6,070 nt of DNA, taken from the NCBI GenBank assembly GCA_029287965.1, contig JARFQC010000133.1, forward strand, positions 1 to 6,070, written 5' to 3'. Origin of the DNA: Arenicellales bacterium (GTDB taxonomy: Bacteria > Pseudomonadota > Gammaproteobacteria > BMS3Bbin11). This document shows, one piece after another, positions 1 through 5,587 of this stretch. A program made the position numbers and the translations under genes. Under the pieces are notes generated by a model. It was given only the letters and a program-made list of their open reading frames with translations. It was not told where the DNA came from and did not search any database. Positions within the stretch are counted from its first letter, which is position 1. Each line of letters opens with the position of its first letter.

Positions 1-1
1 C

Positions 2-373
2 GATGGCGAGGTCGTCGGCATGCTGGTGGCCTTTCCCATGCAACTGACTGATGCAGCGGATGATGACATCGACCCGGTGCTGCTGCCGTACTGTCGGCTG
101 GAAGAAGCCGATTCCTACTATATCTGCGGTGTCGCCGTGCTGCCCGGTTTTCGCGGTAAGGGCATCGGCTCGCGGTTCATGGCGCTGGCTGAGAAACAGG
201 CACTGGAGCAAGGCCTGGGCAAGACCAGCCTGATTGTATTCGAGAAGAACGCCAGGGCAAAAAAGCTATATGAGAGTCTCGGCTACAGGGAGGTAATGCG
301 TGAACCTGTCGTGCCGCATGCACTGATTCGCTACACCGGTGATGCCGTGCTGATGGTTAAGCAGCTTGTTTGA
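2..373 (+). CDS. GNAT-family N-acetyltransferase, C-terminal part (5' end outside window)
   Basis: This is the last 123 codons of a GNAT acetyltransferase, an enzyme family that transfers an acyl group from acyl-CoA to an amine; the substrate cannot be told from this part. The reading frame is open to the left edge, and the residues before the first internal Met (DGEVVG, then MLVAFPM) read like the beta-strand that precedes the CoA-binding core, so the gene starts upstream. The acetyl-CoA motif A is clear: a hydrophobic strand (YYICGVAVLP) followed by FRGKGIGSRFM, matching the R/Q-x-x-G-x-G/A pyrophosphate-binding loop. Motif B follows as NARAKKLYESLGYREV, the usual Asn plus LYxxxGF/Y segment. 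It ends in a TGA codon and faces the next gene, which is on the opposite strand. Family assignment is firm; the specific acceptor is unknown. Confidence 0.9.
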   Translation, partial: DGEVVGMLVAFPMQLTDAADDDIDPVLLPYCRLEEADSYYICGVAVLPGFRGKGIGSRFMALAEKQALEQGLGKTSLIVFEKNARAKKLYESLGYREVMREPVVPHALIRYTGDAVLMVKQLV

Positions 374-391
374 ACGGGTGCATGAATAAAT

Positions 392-413
392 GTGGCCAGC
401 ATGTGCCGGCCAC
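392..413 (-). terminator. Probable intrinsic terminator between convergent genes
   Basis: Arms 392-400 and 405-413 enclose a 4-base loop. Read on the minus strand the stem is nine pairs with one G-U wobble, followed by ATTTATT. On the plus strand the same position is an A-C mismatch and the downstream tract is poorer in T. It therefore fits best as the terminator of the minus-strand heme-protein gene that ends at 434, and may also stop transcription from the acetyltransferase side. The flanking TGAAT (383-387) and ATTCA (417-421) could lengthen the stem. The U-tract is interrupted, so confidence is moderate. Confidence 0.5.
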
Positions 414-433
414 TTGATTCATATATATGACTA

Positions 434-994
434 CTACTGCGGTATAGATACGTAAAACGCGCCGCGAATATCGCCCTTGTTGAATCCCCTTGCCTTGTCG
501 TCAGGATACAGTTTATCCAGTTTGGCTTTGACGTCATCGCTTATGTTTCCGCCATGGCAGGCCAGGCAGATATCCCCGGTAGGGATGGCTTTCATGTAAC
601 GGAATTCCTTGCCATTCGCAGTGTTGACGGTTGCGGCGTGATCAATTTTGTCAGCCGTTTCGCCCTTGGTGATGCGGCTCTCGAATTCTTCCAGTACCGC
701 CTTTTGCCAGGCATCGGGTGCGTTGCCGGTATTTCTGTTCTTGAGGCTGACGCGGGAGATATTCAACTTGCCCTTGCTGTTGATGGCTTCGGCAATTTCA
801 GGGGCGCGGGTGTGGCAGACGCCGATCGCATTGACCGGGCCGCCTGCTTTCATGGCGGATTGCAGTTCGCCTTTCAATTCACCCGCGAAGGCTTTGATGG
901 CCATGCGTGACTCCATCACGAGCGGGTCCGGCTGGGTAGCCCAGGCACTGGTCGAAATCAAAATTGCAGTGGCTAGTATCGCTTGGTATTTCAT
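434..994 (-). CDS. Secreted Tll0287-like (DUF3365) c-type heme protein
   Basis: A 186-residue exported heme protein. Residues 1-19 form a signal peptide (positive Lys2, hydrophobic core, SAWA cleavage motif before Thr20), so the mature protein is probably periplasmic. One heme c attachment motif, CLACH, lies at Cys143-His147. Conserved DUF3365/Tll0287 blocks are visible: GVCHTRAPEIA (58-68), RVSLKNRNTGNAPDAW (81-96), FRYMKAI (131-137) and ARGFNKGDIRGAF (168-180). The family has a PAS-like fold, and the cyanobacterial member Tll0287 has a heme c with His/Cys axial ligands; by analogy Cys60 is the probable axial cysteine, which is inference. A redox or ligand sensor, or an electron carrier, is possible; the role is unproven. 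The start is supported by AGAGGA six bases upstream of the ATG. Two TAG codons stand in tandem at the end. A -10-like CATAAT (1029-1034) lies upstream, without a good -35. Confidence 0.88.
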   Translation of the reverse strand: MKYQAILATAILISTSAWATQPDPLVMESRMAIKAFAGELKGELQSAMKAGGPVNAIGVCHTRAPEIAEAINSKGKLNISRVSLKNRNTGNAPDAWQKAVLEEFESRITKGETADKIDHAATVNTANGKEFRYMKAIPTGDICLACHGGNISDDVKAKLDKLYPDDKARGFNKGDIRGAFYVSIPQ

Positions 995-1094
995 TCAGTA
1001 TCCTCTGGTAAGCGGTTAGAAACGGGAAATTATGCCCGGGCAATCAGGTGTTTGCCTTGCTAAAGATCAATGCTTTCAGCAGCAGTTCAGAGGC

Positions 1095-1796
1095 CTACTC
1101 AGGCAGGTTTGCGCGGATTGCATCACGATCGATCCACCAGTTGTCATCGACTATGACTTCGAGCATGGTGGCCAGGCGGGGAAGAAACTTGTCCGGCTGA
1201 TCCAGTTCAAGACGTTCAACCCATAGATCAATCTGCGCCTTTTCCTTTAAATCGCTATGCCGGTTGGCGACGCCTGCGAGCATGTTGCCGGTCAGGAAGC
1301 CGAGGCTGGAGCGCTGTGCATCATCTTTGGCACGAAGTTCTGCAAGGTAATGTGCAGCCGCTGCGGCAACGGCTGCGCCATCCGAATCCTTGGGTGTTTC
1401 ATCGATGACATGATCCAGCAGATTGGTACTGAGTTGAGGATCAACGGGGAACGTCACGGCCAGCCAGATACCGTTACCCAATGCAGCAATCGATGCGGGC
1501 TGGTCTGCGGCATAGAGGACGTCGCAGGCCTCTACGGCATCCTGCCATTGTTCATTGGCAACCATGTAGTCAAACACGCTTCTTGCCAGTTTCCAGGCTT
1601 CTTCTTTTTTCTCCAGCGCGACGAGCGTCTCGGATATGCTCAGCTGCAGACGTTGTCTGCCCAGCTCATCCGATTGCGCAATCTCGTCCAGCTGCTTGCG
1701 CTGGCTTTCAAGCTGCGCAAGCAGTTGTGCACCGTTGTCTGTTTCCTGGCTGATGAGCGAATCACTCAGGCCCATTCCCTGTTGTTTGTCAGTCAT
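1095..1796 (-). CDS. Uncharacterised helical protein, possibly TPR-like
   Basis: I do not recognise this 233-residue protein. It has no signal peptide, membrane span, CxxC or nucleotide-binding motif, and is acidic, so it is probably cytoplasmic and soluble. Residues about 20-62 are rich in Leu, Gln, Glu and Lys in heptad-like spacing and suggest a coiled coil or long helix (QLLAQLESQRKQLDEI). Residues about 58-98 contain paired amphipathic helices (EEAWKLARSVFDYM, then WQDAVEACDVLYAA) that resemble a TPR hairpin without matching the consensus. An Ala-rich helix follows at about 140-152, and the C-terminus carries a distinctive WWIDRDAIRANLPE ending. A GGGG about seven bases before the ATG supports the start. 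It is transcribed divergently from the thioredoxin-like gene and ends 100 bases upstream of the heme-protein gene start. The long clean frame and codon pattern make it a real gene; no function should be assigned. Confidence 0.8.
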   Translation of the reverse strand: MTDKQQGMGLSDSLISQETDNGAQLLAQLESQRKQLDEIAQSDELGRQRLQLSISETLVALEKKEEAWKLARSVFDYMVANEQWQDAVEACDVLYAADQPASIAALGNGIWLAVTFPVDPQLSTNLLDHVIDETPKDSDGAAVAAAAAHYLAELRAKDDAQRSSLGFLTGNMLAGVANRHSDLKEKAQIDLWVERLELDQPDKFLPRLATMLEVIVDDNWWIDRDAIRANLPE

Positions 1797-1870
1797 AGTT
1801 TACCCCGTAGTTCTGGCGCGGAAAGTTACATGATCCCACCTCGATTGAACAGTAATGCAGGTAAATATTG

Positions 1871-1889
1871 ACCCTGGTTTATTCAGGGT
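1871..1889. repeat. Inverted repeat in the divergent intergenic region
   Basis: ACCCTG (1871-1876) and CAGGGT (1884-1889) are perfect 6-base arms around a 7-base spacer, in the 135-base gap between two divergently transcribed genes. A -35-like TTGACC (1868-1873) overlaps the left arm on the plus strand, but no well-spaced -10 follows it. The repeat could be an operator or an RNA hairpin. I see no convincing promoter for either flanking gene in this gap. Confidence 0.35.
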
Positions 1890-1931
1890 TTGCGTATTTC
1901 GCCCGGGATCAATCGGCGGTAAGCTGTATAA

Positions 1932-2318
1932 ATGGAATATTTGATTATCGGTATCATTGTACTGGTTTTAATGCTGCCGTATCTGCTGATGCGGGTCTCG
2001 ACCTGTGCGATGGTCGGCAAGCCGGCTCCTGCCATGGATGACGTGATCAGCAGTAATACCGACATGGAGAAACCGGTCTACCTGTATTTTATGAGCGAGC
2101 GCTGCAGCAACTGTAAAAAAATGACCCCTGTGATCGAGGAACAGGGGCGGCAGAATCCGAATGTCATCACCATCAATATCAGTAATGAACGGGAAAAGGG
2201 TGTGCGTTTTGGTGTACGCGGTACACCTACTTTGTTATCCGTGAAGGATGGCGTGATCGAGCGGGTCAAGCTCGGTGCGATGAAAAAGCACAAGATACTC
2301 GATTTTATCAGCGCCTGA
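1932..2318 (+). CDS. Membrane-anchored thioredoxin-family protein (CSNC active site)
   Basis: A 128-residue thioredoxin-fold protein with an N-terminal membrane anchor. Residues 3-20 are a strongly hydrophobic helix; there is no cleavage motif, so it probably stays anchored. The redox site is Cys58-Ser-Asn-Cys61, after the strand VYLYFMSER, and the cis-proline loop is RGTPT with Pro99, both in the usual order and spacing. An extra cysteine, Cys25, sits just after the anchor. The likely role is disulfide or dithiol exchange; the partner is unknown. Charge distribution (Glu2 before the helix; Arg21 and Lys30 after it) does not favour the usual N-in orientation, so the side on which the domain lies is unclear. 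The start is fixed from upstream by an in-frame TAA directly before the ATG; the ribosome-binding site is weak (GGTAAG, 8 bases away). The gene ends ahead of a strong terminator shared with the convergent cytochrome gene. Confidence 0.85.
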   Translation: MEYLIIGIIVLVLMLPYLLMRVSTCAMVGKPAPAMDDVISSNTDMEKPVYLYFMSERCSNCKKMTPVIEEQGRQNPNVITINISNEREKGVRFGVRGTPTLLSVKDGVIERVKLGAMKKHKILDFISA

Positions 2319-2336
2319 TTCCGGCCGGGTTGCCCG

Positions 2337-2358
2337 AACAGGTAAATCTATACCTGTT
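2337..2358. repeat. Perfect 8-base inverted repeat after the thioredoxin-like gene
   Basis: AACAGGTA (2337-2344) and TACCTGTT (2351-2358) are perfectly complementary around a 6-base spacer. The element lies between the stop codon of the thioredoxin-like gene and the terminator at 2370-2399. It lacks its own U-tract, so it is not a second terminator. It could be a 3' UTR hairpin or a protein-binding palindrome. Confidence 0.5.
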
Positions 2359-2369
2359 AGGAAGACATA

Positions 2370-2399
2370 AAAAAAGGCGCTCAACCGAGCGCCTTTTTT
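2370..2399. terminator. Strong bidirectional intrinsic terminator
   Basis: A perfect 13-pair inverted repeat with arms 2370-2382 and 2387-2399 and an AACC loop. The core stem is GGCGCTC/GAGCGCC, with A-tracts on the left and T-tracts on the right, so transcripts from either strand end in a U-run. It lies between the convergent thioredoxin-like (+) and cytochrome c5-type (-) genes, only 17 bases from the stop codon of the latter, and serves both. Confidence 0.93.
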
Positions 2400-2415
2400 A
2401 TGCAATCAGAATGAC

Positions 2416-2721
2416 TTATTTTGATGCATCAACCATGTACTGGGTAGTGGCTTTCAGCTCGTCATCGGTGCAATCCATGCAAGTACCTTTAGGAGGCATG
2501 GCGCCTTTGCCTTTAATTACAGTTACCATCATTGCGTCCATGCCAGTTTCAATGCGTGGCGCCCAGGCAGCCTTGTCACCGAGTTTCGGGGCACCAGCAA
2601 CGCCGGCAGCGTGACAGGTGAAGCATTTGGTGTCATAGATTTCCTTGCCTTCGCGAGCACTTGAAGTGCCAGCAACAGCGAACAGAGCGATAGCCATAGC
2701 CAGGCTTGCAGTCTTTTTCAT
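2416..2721 (-). CDS. Cytochrome c5-type monoheme periplasmic protein
   Basis: A 101-residue small class I c-type cytochrome. Residues 1-22 form a signal peptide (two Lys, an Ala/Leu core, SSA before Arg23), placing it in the periplasm. Heme is attached at Cys33-Phe-Thr-Cys36-His37. The distal Met ligand is probably Met75 in GKGAMPPKG. A second cysteine pair, Cys81 and Cys84 in CMDC, matches the extra disulfide known in the cytochrome c5 group, and its position after the AMPPKG segment is typical. The mature domain of about 79 residues fits the family. The role is electron transfer to or from a terminal oxidase or another periplasmic enzyme; the partner cannot be told. A good GGAG lies six bases upstream of the ATG. 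It follows argF on the same strand after 135 bases. I see neither a clear promoter nor a clear argF terminator in that gap. Confidence 0.93.
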   Translation of the reverse strand: MKKTASLAMAIALFAVAGTSSAREGKEIYDTKCFTCHAAGVAGAPKLGDKAAWAPRIETGMDAMMVTVIKGKGAMPPKGTCMDCTDDELKATTQYMVDASK

Positions 2722-2856
2722 GGTTGTCTCCAGATGTGTGTAGTGAGGGTGTTCTTGTGTTTCAGTAGTGTATTCAGCGATACCTTAACCGCAGCTGAAC
2801 CGTGATTAGATCGGCAATAACACAGCTTTGGGGTGCGTTTTTTATCACCAATCAGA

Positions 2857-3759
2857 CTAAATCTCAAGAAGGAACTCAATTAGCGCCTTCTGGGCATGCA
2901 GCCTGTTCTCGGCTTCATCCCAGACAACACTTTGCGGGCCCTCGATCACATCCTCGGTGACTTCATAGCCGCGGTAGGCCGGCAGGCAATGGAGGAAAAT
3001 CGCGTTGTCGGCAGCTTCTTTCATCATCGCCGCATCCACGGTGTAGCCCTCGAAATCCTTCATGCGGCGCTGTTTTTCCTCTTCCTGGCCCATGCTGATC
3101 CAGGTGTCGGTGACCACGACGTCGACACCGCTTACGGCGTCATGCGGTGAGTCGCTGAGTATGACGCAGTCGCTGCAGGCATCCATCAGGTCTGATTCCG
3201 GCCGGTAGCCGCCCGGAGTGGCAATGCGCAGGCTGAACCCGAACTGGCGCGAAGCAATCATCCACGAATGACACATATTGTTGCCATCCCCGATGTAGGC
3301 CACCTGCTTGCCTTCAATCCCGCCGAGGTGTTCACGCACAGTCATGATGTCAGCCAGGAGCTGGCAGGGGTGGTTGAAATCGGTCAGGGCGTTGATGACC
3401 GGAATTCCGCTGTGTTCGGCGAAGCGGATGATGTTCTCATGCGGCCCGGTGCGTATGGCAACGATGTCTACCATGCGTGACAGGACACGCGCCGTGTCTT
3501 CTATGGGCTCGCCGCGGCCGATCTGGGCATCGTTCGGAGACAGGAACAGTGATCCGCCCCCCAGCTGATTCATGCCTGTTTCAAACGAGACGCGGGTACG
3601 CGTTGATGATTTGTCGAACATCAGGGCCAGCGTTTTTCCCTGCAGTGCCGTGGAATATCGGCCTGCCCTGACTTCCTTTTTCAGTGCGTCGGCACGGTCC
3701 AGCAGTCCGTTGAGTTCATCGGGGGACAGGTCTAGCAGGCTGATGAAATGCCGGGTCAT
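2857..3759 (-). CDS. argF: Ornithine carbamoyltransferase
   Basis: This enzyme joins carbamoyl phosphate and ornithine to give citrulline in cytoplasmic arginine synthesis. The protein is 300 residues, the normal family length, and all signature sites are present. The carbamoyl-phosphate loop SSTRTR is at 51-56, HPCQ at 130-133, the ornithine-side DTWISMGQ at 218-225, and the catalytic HCLP at 257-260. The second-domain GDGNNMCHSW segment (158-166) is also typical. The N-terminus (MTRHFISLLDLSP) aligns with family starts. The start codon overlaps the argD stop in an ATGA arrangement, and no Shine-Dalgarno site is visible before it (the upstream bases read TTTCTTGAATC), so translation probably depends on coupling to argD. 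The pair argD-argF is a common order in beta- and gammaproteobacteria. An anabolic rather than catabolic role follows from this context. Confidence 0.97.
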   Translation of the reverse strand: MTRHFISLLDLSPDELNGLLDRADALKKEVRAGRYSTALQGKTLALMFDKSSTRTRVSFETGMNQLGGGSLFLSPNDAQIGRGEPIEDTARVLSRMVDIVAIRTGPHENIIRFAEHSGIPVINALTDFNHPCQLLADIMTVREHLGGIEGKQVAYIGDGNNMCHSWMIASRQFGFSLRIATPGGYRPESDLMDACSDCVILSDSPHDAVSGVDVVVTDTWISMGQEEEKQRRMKDFEGYTVDAAMMKEAADNAIFLHCLPAYRGYEVTEDVIEGPQSVVWDEAENRLHAQKALIEFLLEI

Positions 3760-4928
3760 GATTCAAGAAATTCAATGATGATGGGCAGCAGACGTTCGCT
3801 GATATGGCGTATGTCGTCAGCGTCGCAGACCAGTGGCGGCAGCAGGCGTATGACACGGTCTGCCGTTACATTGATCAGCAGACCCGCTTCTGCCGCTTGC
3901 ATGACCAGTTCCCCGCAGGGTTTGTCGAGTTCGATGCCGATCATGAGGCCAAACTGCCTGATTTCCCTCACGCCCTCGCGATCAGCAAGGTTTTCAGTAA
4001 GCAGTTCGCCCAGCAAGTTGCCGTTTTCAGCGGCCCGGCTGGCCAGGTCCTCCTGCTCTATGACATCAAGTACGGCCATTGCCGCGGAGCAGGCCAGCGG
4101 ATTGCCACCGAACGTAGAGCCGTGGCTGCCCGGACCGAGTACATCGGCCGCTTTGCCGCTGACCAGGCACGCACCGATGGGCATGCCATTGCCCAGTGCT
4201 TTGGCGAGCGTCATGACATCAGGGGTAATGCCGCTATGCTGATGCGCGAACATTCTGCCTGTGCGTCCCATACCGGTCTGGATTTCGTCCAGCATCAGCA
4301 GCCATTCGTTTGCATCGCAGATTTTACGCAGTTCCGCCAGGTAATCGGCATCAGGAATATTGATCCCGCCCTCACCCTGGACAGGTTCAACCAGGATGGC
4401 GACGACGTTGGCATCATTGTTTGCCGCGTTTTTTACCGCTTCGATGTCGTTGTAAGGAATTCTGCTGAAGCCTCTGAGCAGCGGTTCGAAGCCTGCCTGC
4501 ACCTTGCGATTGGCGGTGGCACTCAGCGTCGCCATTGTGCGGCCGTGGAAACTGCCGTCACAGACGAGTACCGACGGAGTGTCGATACCGCGCTTGTGGC
4601 CATACAGCCGTGCGAGTTTCAATGCAGCTTCGTTTGCCTCGGCGCCGGAATTGCCAAAGAAGATGCGATCCATGCCCGTAAGCTTGGCCAGGCGATCTGC
4701 CAGCTGGCTCTGCAGCGGTATTTCGTAAATGTTGGATGTATGCACCAGCGTCTGACTTTGCGTGCAAAGTGCCTCGCTGACTGCCGGGTGGCAGTGGCCG
4801 AGTCCGCAGACGGCTATCCCTGATAGTGCATCGAGGTAGCGTTTGCCATCGGTGTCTTCCAGCCATATGCCTTCGCCCTTGCTGAAGGCGATCGGCAAAC
4901 GGTTATATGTACTCATTAAATGTTGCAT
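3756..4928 (-). CDS. argD: Acetylornithine aminotransferase
   Basis: A PLP-dependent class III aminotransferase that makes N-acetylornithine from N-acetylglutamate semialdehyde with glutamate as donor; related enzymes also serve succinyldiaminopimelate in lysine synthesis. With the start chosen here it has 390 residues, normal for the family. Visible motifs are SGIAVCGLGHCHP (36-48), the cofactor phosphate loop NSGAEANEAALK (93-104), GSFHGRT (125-131), EPVQGEGG (181-188), LDEIQTGMGRTG with Asp214, the PLP lysine at Lys243 in LAKALGNGMPIGA, and GSTFGGNP (270-277). The ATG at 4928 gives an N-terminus MQHLMSTYNRLPIAF, like the M-x-x-x-M-x-TY start of related proteins, with AAGA about eight bases upstream. 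The ATG at 4916 is the alternative. A TTG at 4949 is in frame but lies in the U-tract of a hairpin and is unlikely. It is the first gene of argD-argF. No ArgR-type ARG box was found. Confidence 0.96.
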   Translation of the reverse strand: MQHLMSTYNRLPIAFSKGEGIWLEDTDGKRYLDALSGIAVCGLGHCHPAVSEALCTQSQTLVHTSNIYEIPLQSQLADRLAKLTGMDRIFFGNSGAEANEAALKLARLYGHKRGIDTPSVLVCDGSFHGRTMATLSATANRKVQAGFEPLLRGFSRIPYNDIEAVKNAANNDANVVAILVEPVQGEGGINIPDADYLAELRKICDANEWLLMLDEIQTGMGRTGRMFAHQHSGITPDVMTLAKALGNGMPIGACLVSGKAADVLGPGSHGSTFGGNPLACSAAMAVLDVIEQEDLASRAAENGNLLGELLTENLADREGVREIRQFGLMIGIELDKPCGELVMQAAEAGLLINVTADRVIRLLPPLVCDADDIRHISERLLPIIIEFLES

Positions 4929-4940
4929 GTCACGGGTCTT

Positions 4941-4970
4941 AAAAAGCAAAAAGCGCCCGGTTTCGGGCGC
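4941..4970 (-). terminator. Terminator-like hairpin in the argD leader (possible attenuator)
   Basis: Arms GCGCCCG (4953-4959) and CGGGCGC (4964-4970) form a perfect 7-pair GC stem with a 4-base loop. Read on the minus strand it is followed by TTTTTGCTTTTT (4941-4952); on the plus strand no T-tract follows, so it acts only in the direction of argD. It lies just 12 bases before the chosen argD ATG and downstream of the predicted promoter. It is therefore either an attenuator or 5' hairpin of the argD message, or a second terminator for the gene at 5057-5548. Confidence 0.75.
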
Positions 4971-4980
4971 GCAAACGAAA

Positions 4981-5009
4981 TTTATAGCACAGAGATGAGG
5001 GGCTGAAAA
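4981..5009 (-). promoter_or_regulatory. Predicted sigma70-type promoter for argD-argF
   Basis: On the minus strand, TTTTCA (5004-5009, four of six matches to the -35 consensus) and TATAAA (4981-4986, five of six matches to the -10) are separated by exactly 17 bases. The -10 is preceded by TGC, an extended -10 element. Transcription would begin near 4974, giving a leader of about 46 bases that starts almost directly with the hairpin at 4953-4970. No other promoter fits between the hairpin and the start codon. Confidence 0.6.
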
Positions 5010-5011
5010 GT

Positions 5012-5037
5012 AAAAACCCGGCCGAAACCGGGTTTTT
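5012..5037. terminator. Bidirectional intrinsic terminator after the PuuD-like gene
   Basis: AAAAACCCGG (5012-5021) and CCGGGTTTTT (5028-5037) are perfect 10-base arms around a 6-base loop. It begins 19 bases past the stop codon of the minus-strand gene at 5057-5548, and the minus-strand transcript ends in a U-run. The predicted -35 of argD begins three bases beyond it, so the upstream operon should be insulated from argD. Confidence 0.88.
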
Positions 5038-5056
5038 AGCGTGAACCTTCTGCCGG

Positions 5057-5548
5057 TTAGTTGAACAGCATGGCGCCGTGCGGGCCTGCAACCATGAAAA
5101 ACAGCATCGGTATGGAGAGCATGGTATTGGTGCGTGATGCGAGCAGCGCAACGCGCGCCGCTTTGGCCTTGGCTTCGTCCGTGGCCTCTACCATGCCAAG
5201 CACTTTTTTCTGATTGGGCCAGATCAGTACCCAGACGTTGAACAGCATGATGGTGCCGAGCCAGGCGCCTATGCCGATCGGTGCGGCGCCGTCTCTGAGC
5301 ATGAACGCATTGCCGAGGCCGATGCCGCTTCTTTCCAGGTAGTAGGCACCCGTCAGCCAGGTGGCGATGGCAGCCCAGCGGAACCAGAGCAGGGCGCGCG
5401 GTGCGATATGCTTGGTGATGCCAGCCGCTGTACCGTCTGCCTTGGCTTTGCCCAGCGCAGGCACCTGGATGAAGTTGAAATAGTAGAGCAGGCCTACCCA
5501 GGCAACGCCGGACAGTACGTGCAGAAAGCGATCAATAACGAGATCCAT
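5057..5548 (-). CDS. PuuD-like (urate oxidase N-terminal family) membrane protein, without cytochrome domain
   Basis: A 163-residue integral membrane protein with four predicted helices at about residues 5-28, 50-70, 90-110 and 138-157. It resembles the membrane domain of PuuD, the urate hydroxylase in which this domain is fused to a C-terminal cytochrome c. Family-like segments are FLHVLSGVAWVGLLYYFNF (8-26), RALLWFRWAAIATWLTG (51-67), NVWVLIWPNQKK (104-115) and SRTNTMLSIPMLFFM (138-152). His10, His47 and His157 are the only histidines and so the candidate heme or metal ligands, which is inference. No CxxCH is present, and the length matches the stand-alone form. Such proteins are widespread where no purine genes are nearby, so urate oxidation should not be assumed. 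AAAAGG about nine bases upstream supports the start. It is second in a two-gene unit, 39 bases after a 31-codon membrane-protein gene. Confidence 0.8.
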   Translation of the reverse strand: MDLVIDRFLHVLSGVAWVGLLYYFNFIQVPALGKAKADGTAAGITKHIAPRALLWFRWAAIATWLTGAYYLERSGIGLGNAFMLRDGAAPIGIGAWLGTIMLFNVWVLIWPNQKKVLGMVEATDEAKAKAARVALLASRTNTMLSIPMLFFMVAGPHGAMLFN

Positions 5549-5587
5549 AATGAGTTACCTTTTAATGTGATACCTGGCTGGACGGCT

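Noticed and set aside
419..430. 12-base AT-rich palindrome TCATATATATGA after the heme-protein gene.
   Set aside because: An alternating AT run is palindromic by nature; with no promoter nearby it is best taken as chance.
554..910. Plus-strand open frame of 118 codons inside the heme-protein gene.
   Set aside because: It is antisense to a clear signal-peptide and CxxCH protein, and no protein family can be seen in it.
1257..1871. Open frame of 204 codons on the plus strand opposite the uncharacterised 233-residue gene.
   Set aside because: The minus-strand frame has a ribosome-binding site, a plausible helical protein pattern and a normal composition; the plus-strand product is Cys- and Phe-rich without any domain and runs into the intergenic region.
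1927..1932. TATAAA as a -10 element of the thioredoxin-like gene.
   Set aside because: It overlaps the start codon, so transcription would begin inside the gene, and no -35 lies at the right distance.
3804..4823. Long open frame on the plus strand opposite argD (339 codons).
   Set aside because: It is the antisense shadow of argD, whose motifs and length are complete; the predicted product has no recognisable domain and is rich in residues typical of shadow frames.
4947..4949. TTG as an extended argD start adding seven residues.
   Set aside because: It lies within the U-tract of the leader hairpin, lacks a ribosome-binding site, and the extra residues are not expected from related ArgD N-termini.
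4929..5011. ArgR ARG-box operator at argD.
   Set aside because: No TGAAT-type half-sites in ATTCA orientation were found in the leader or promoter region.
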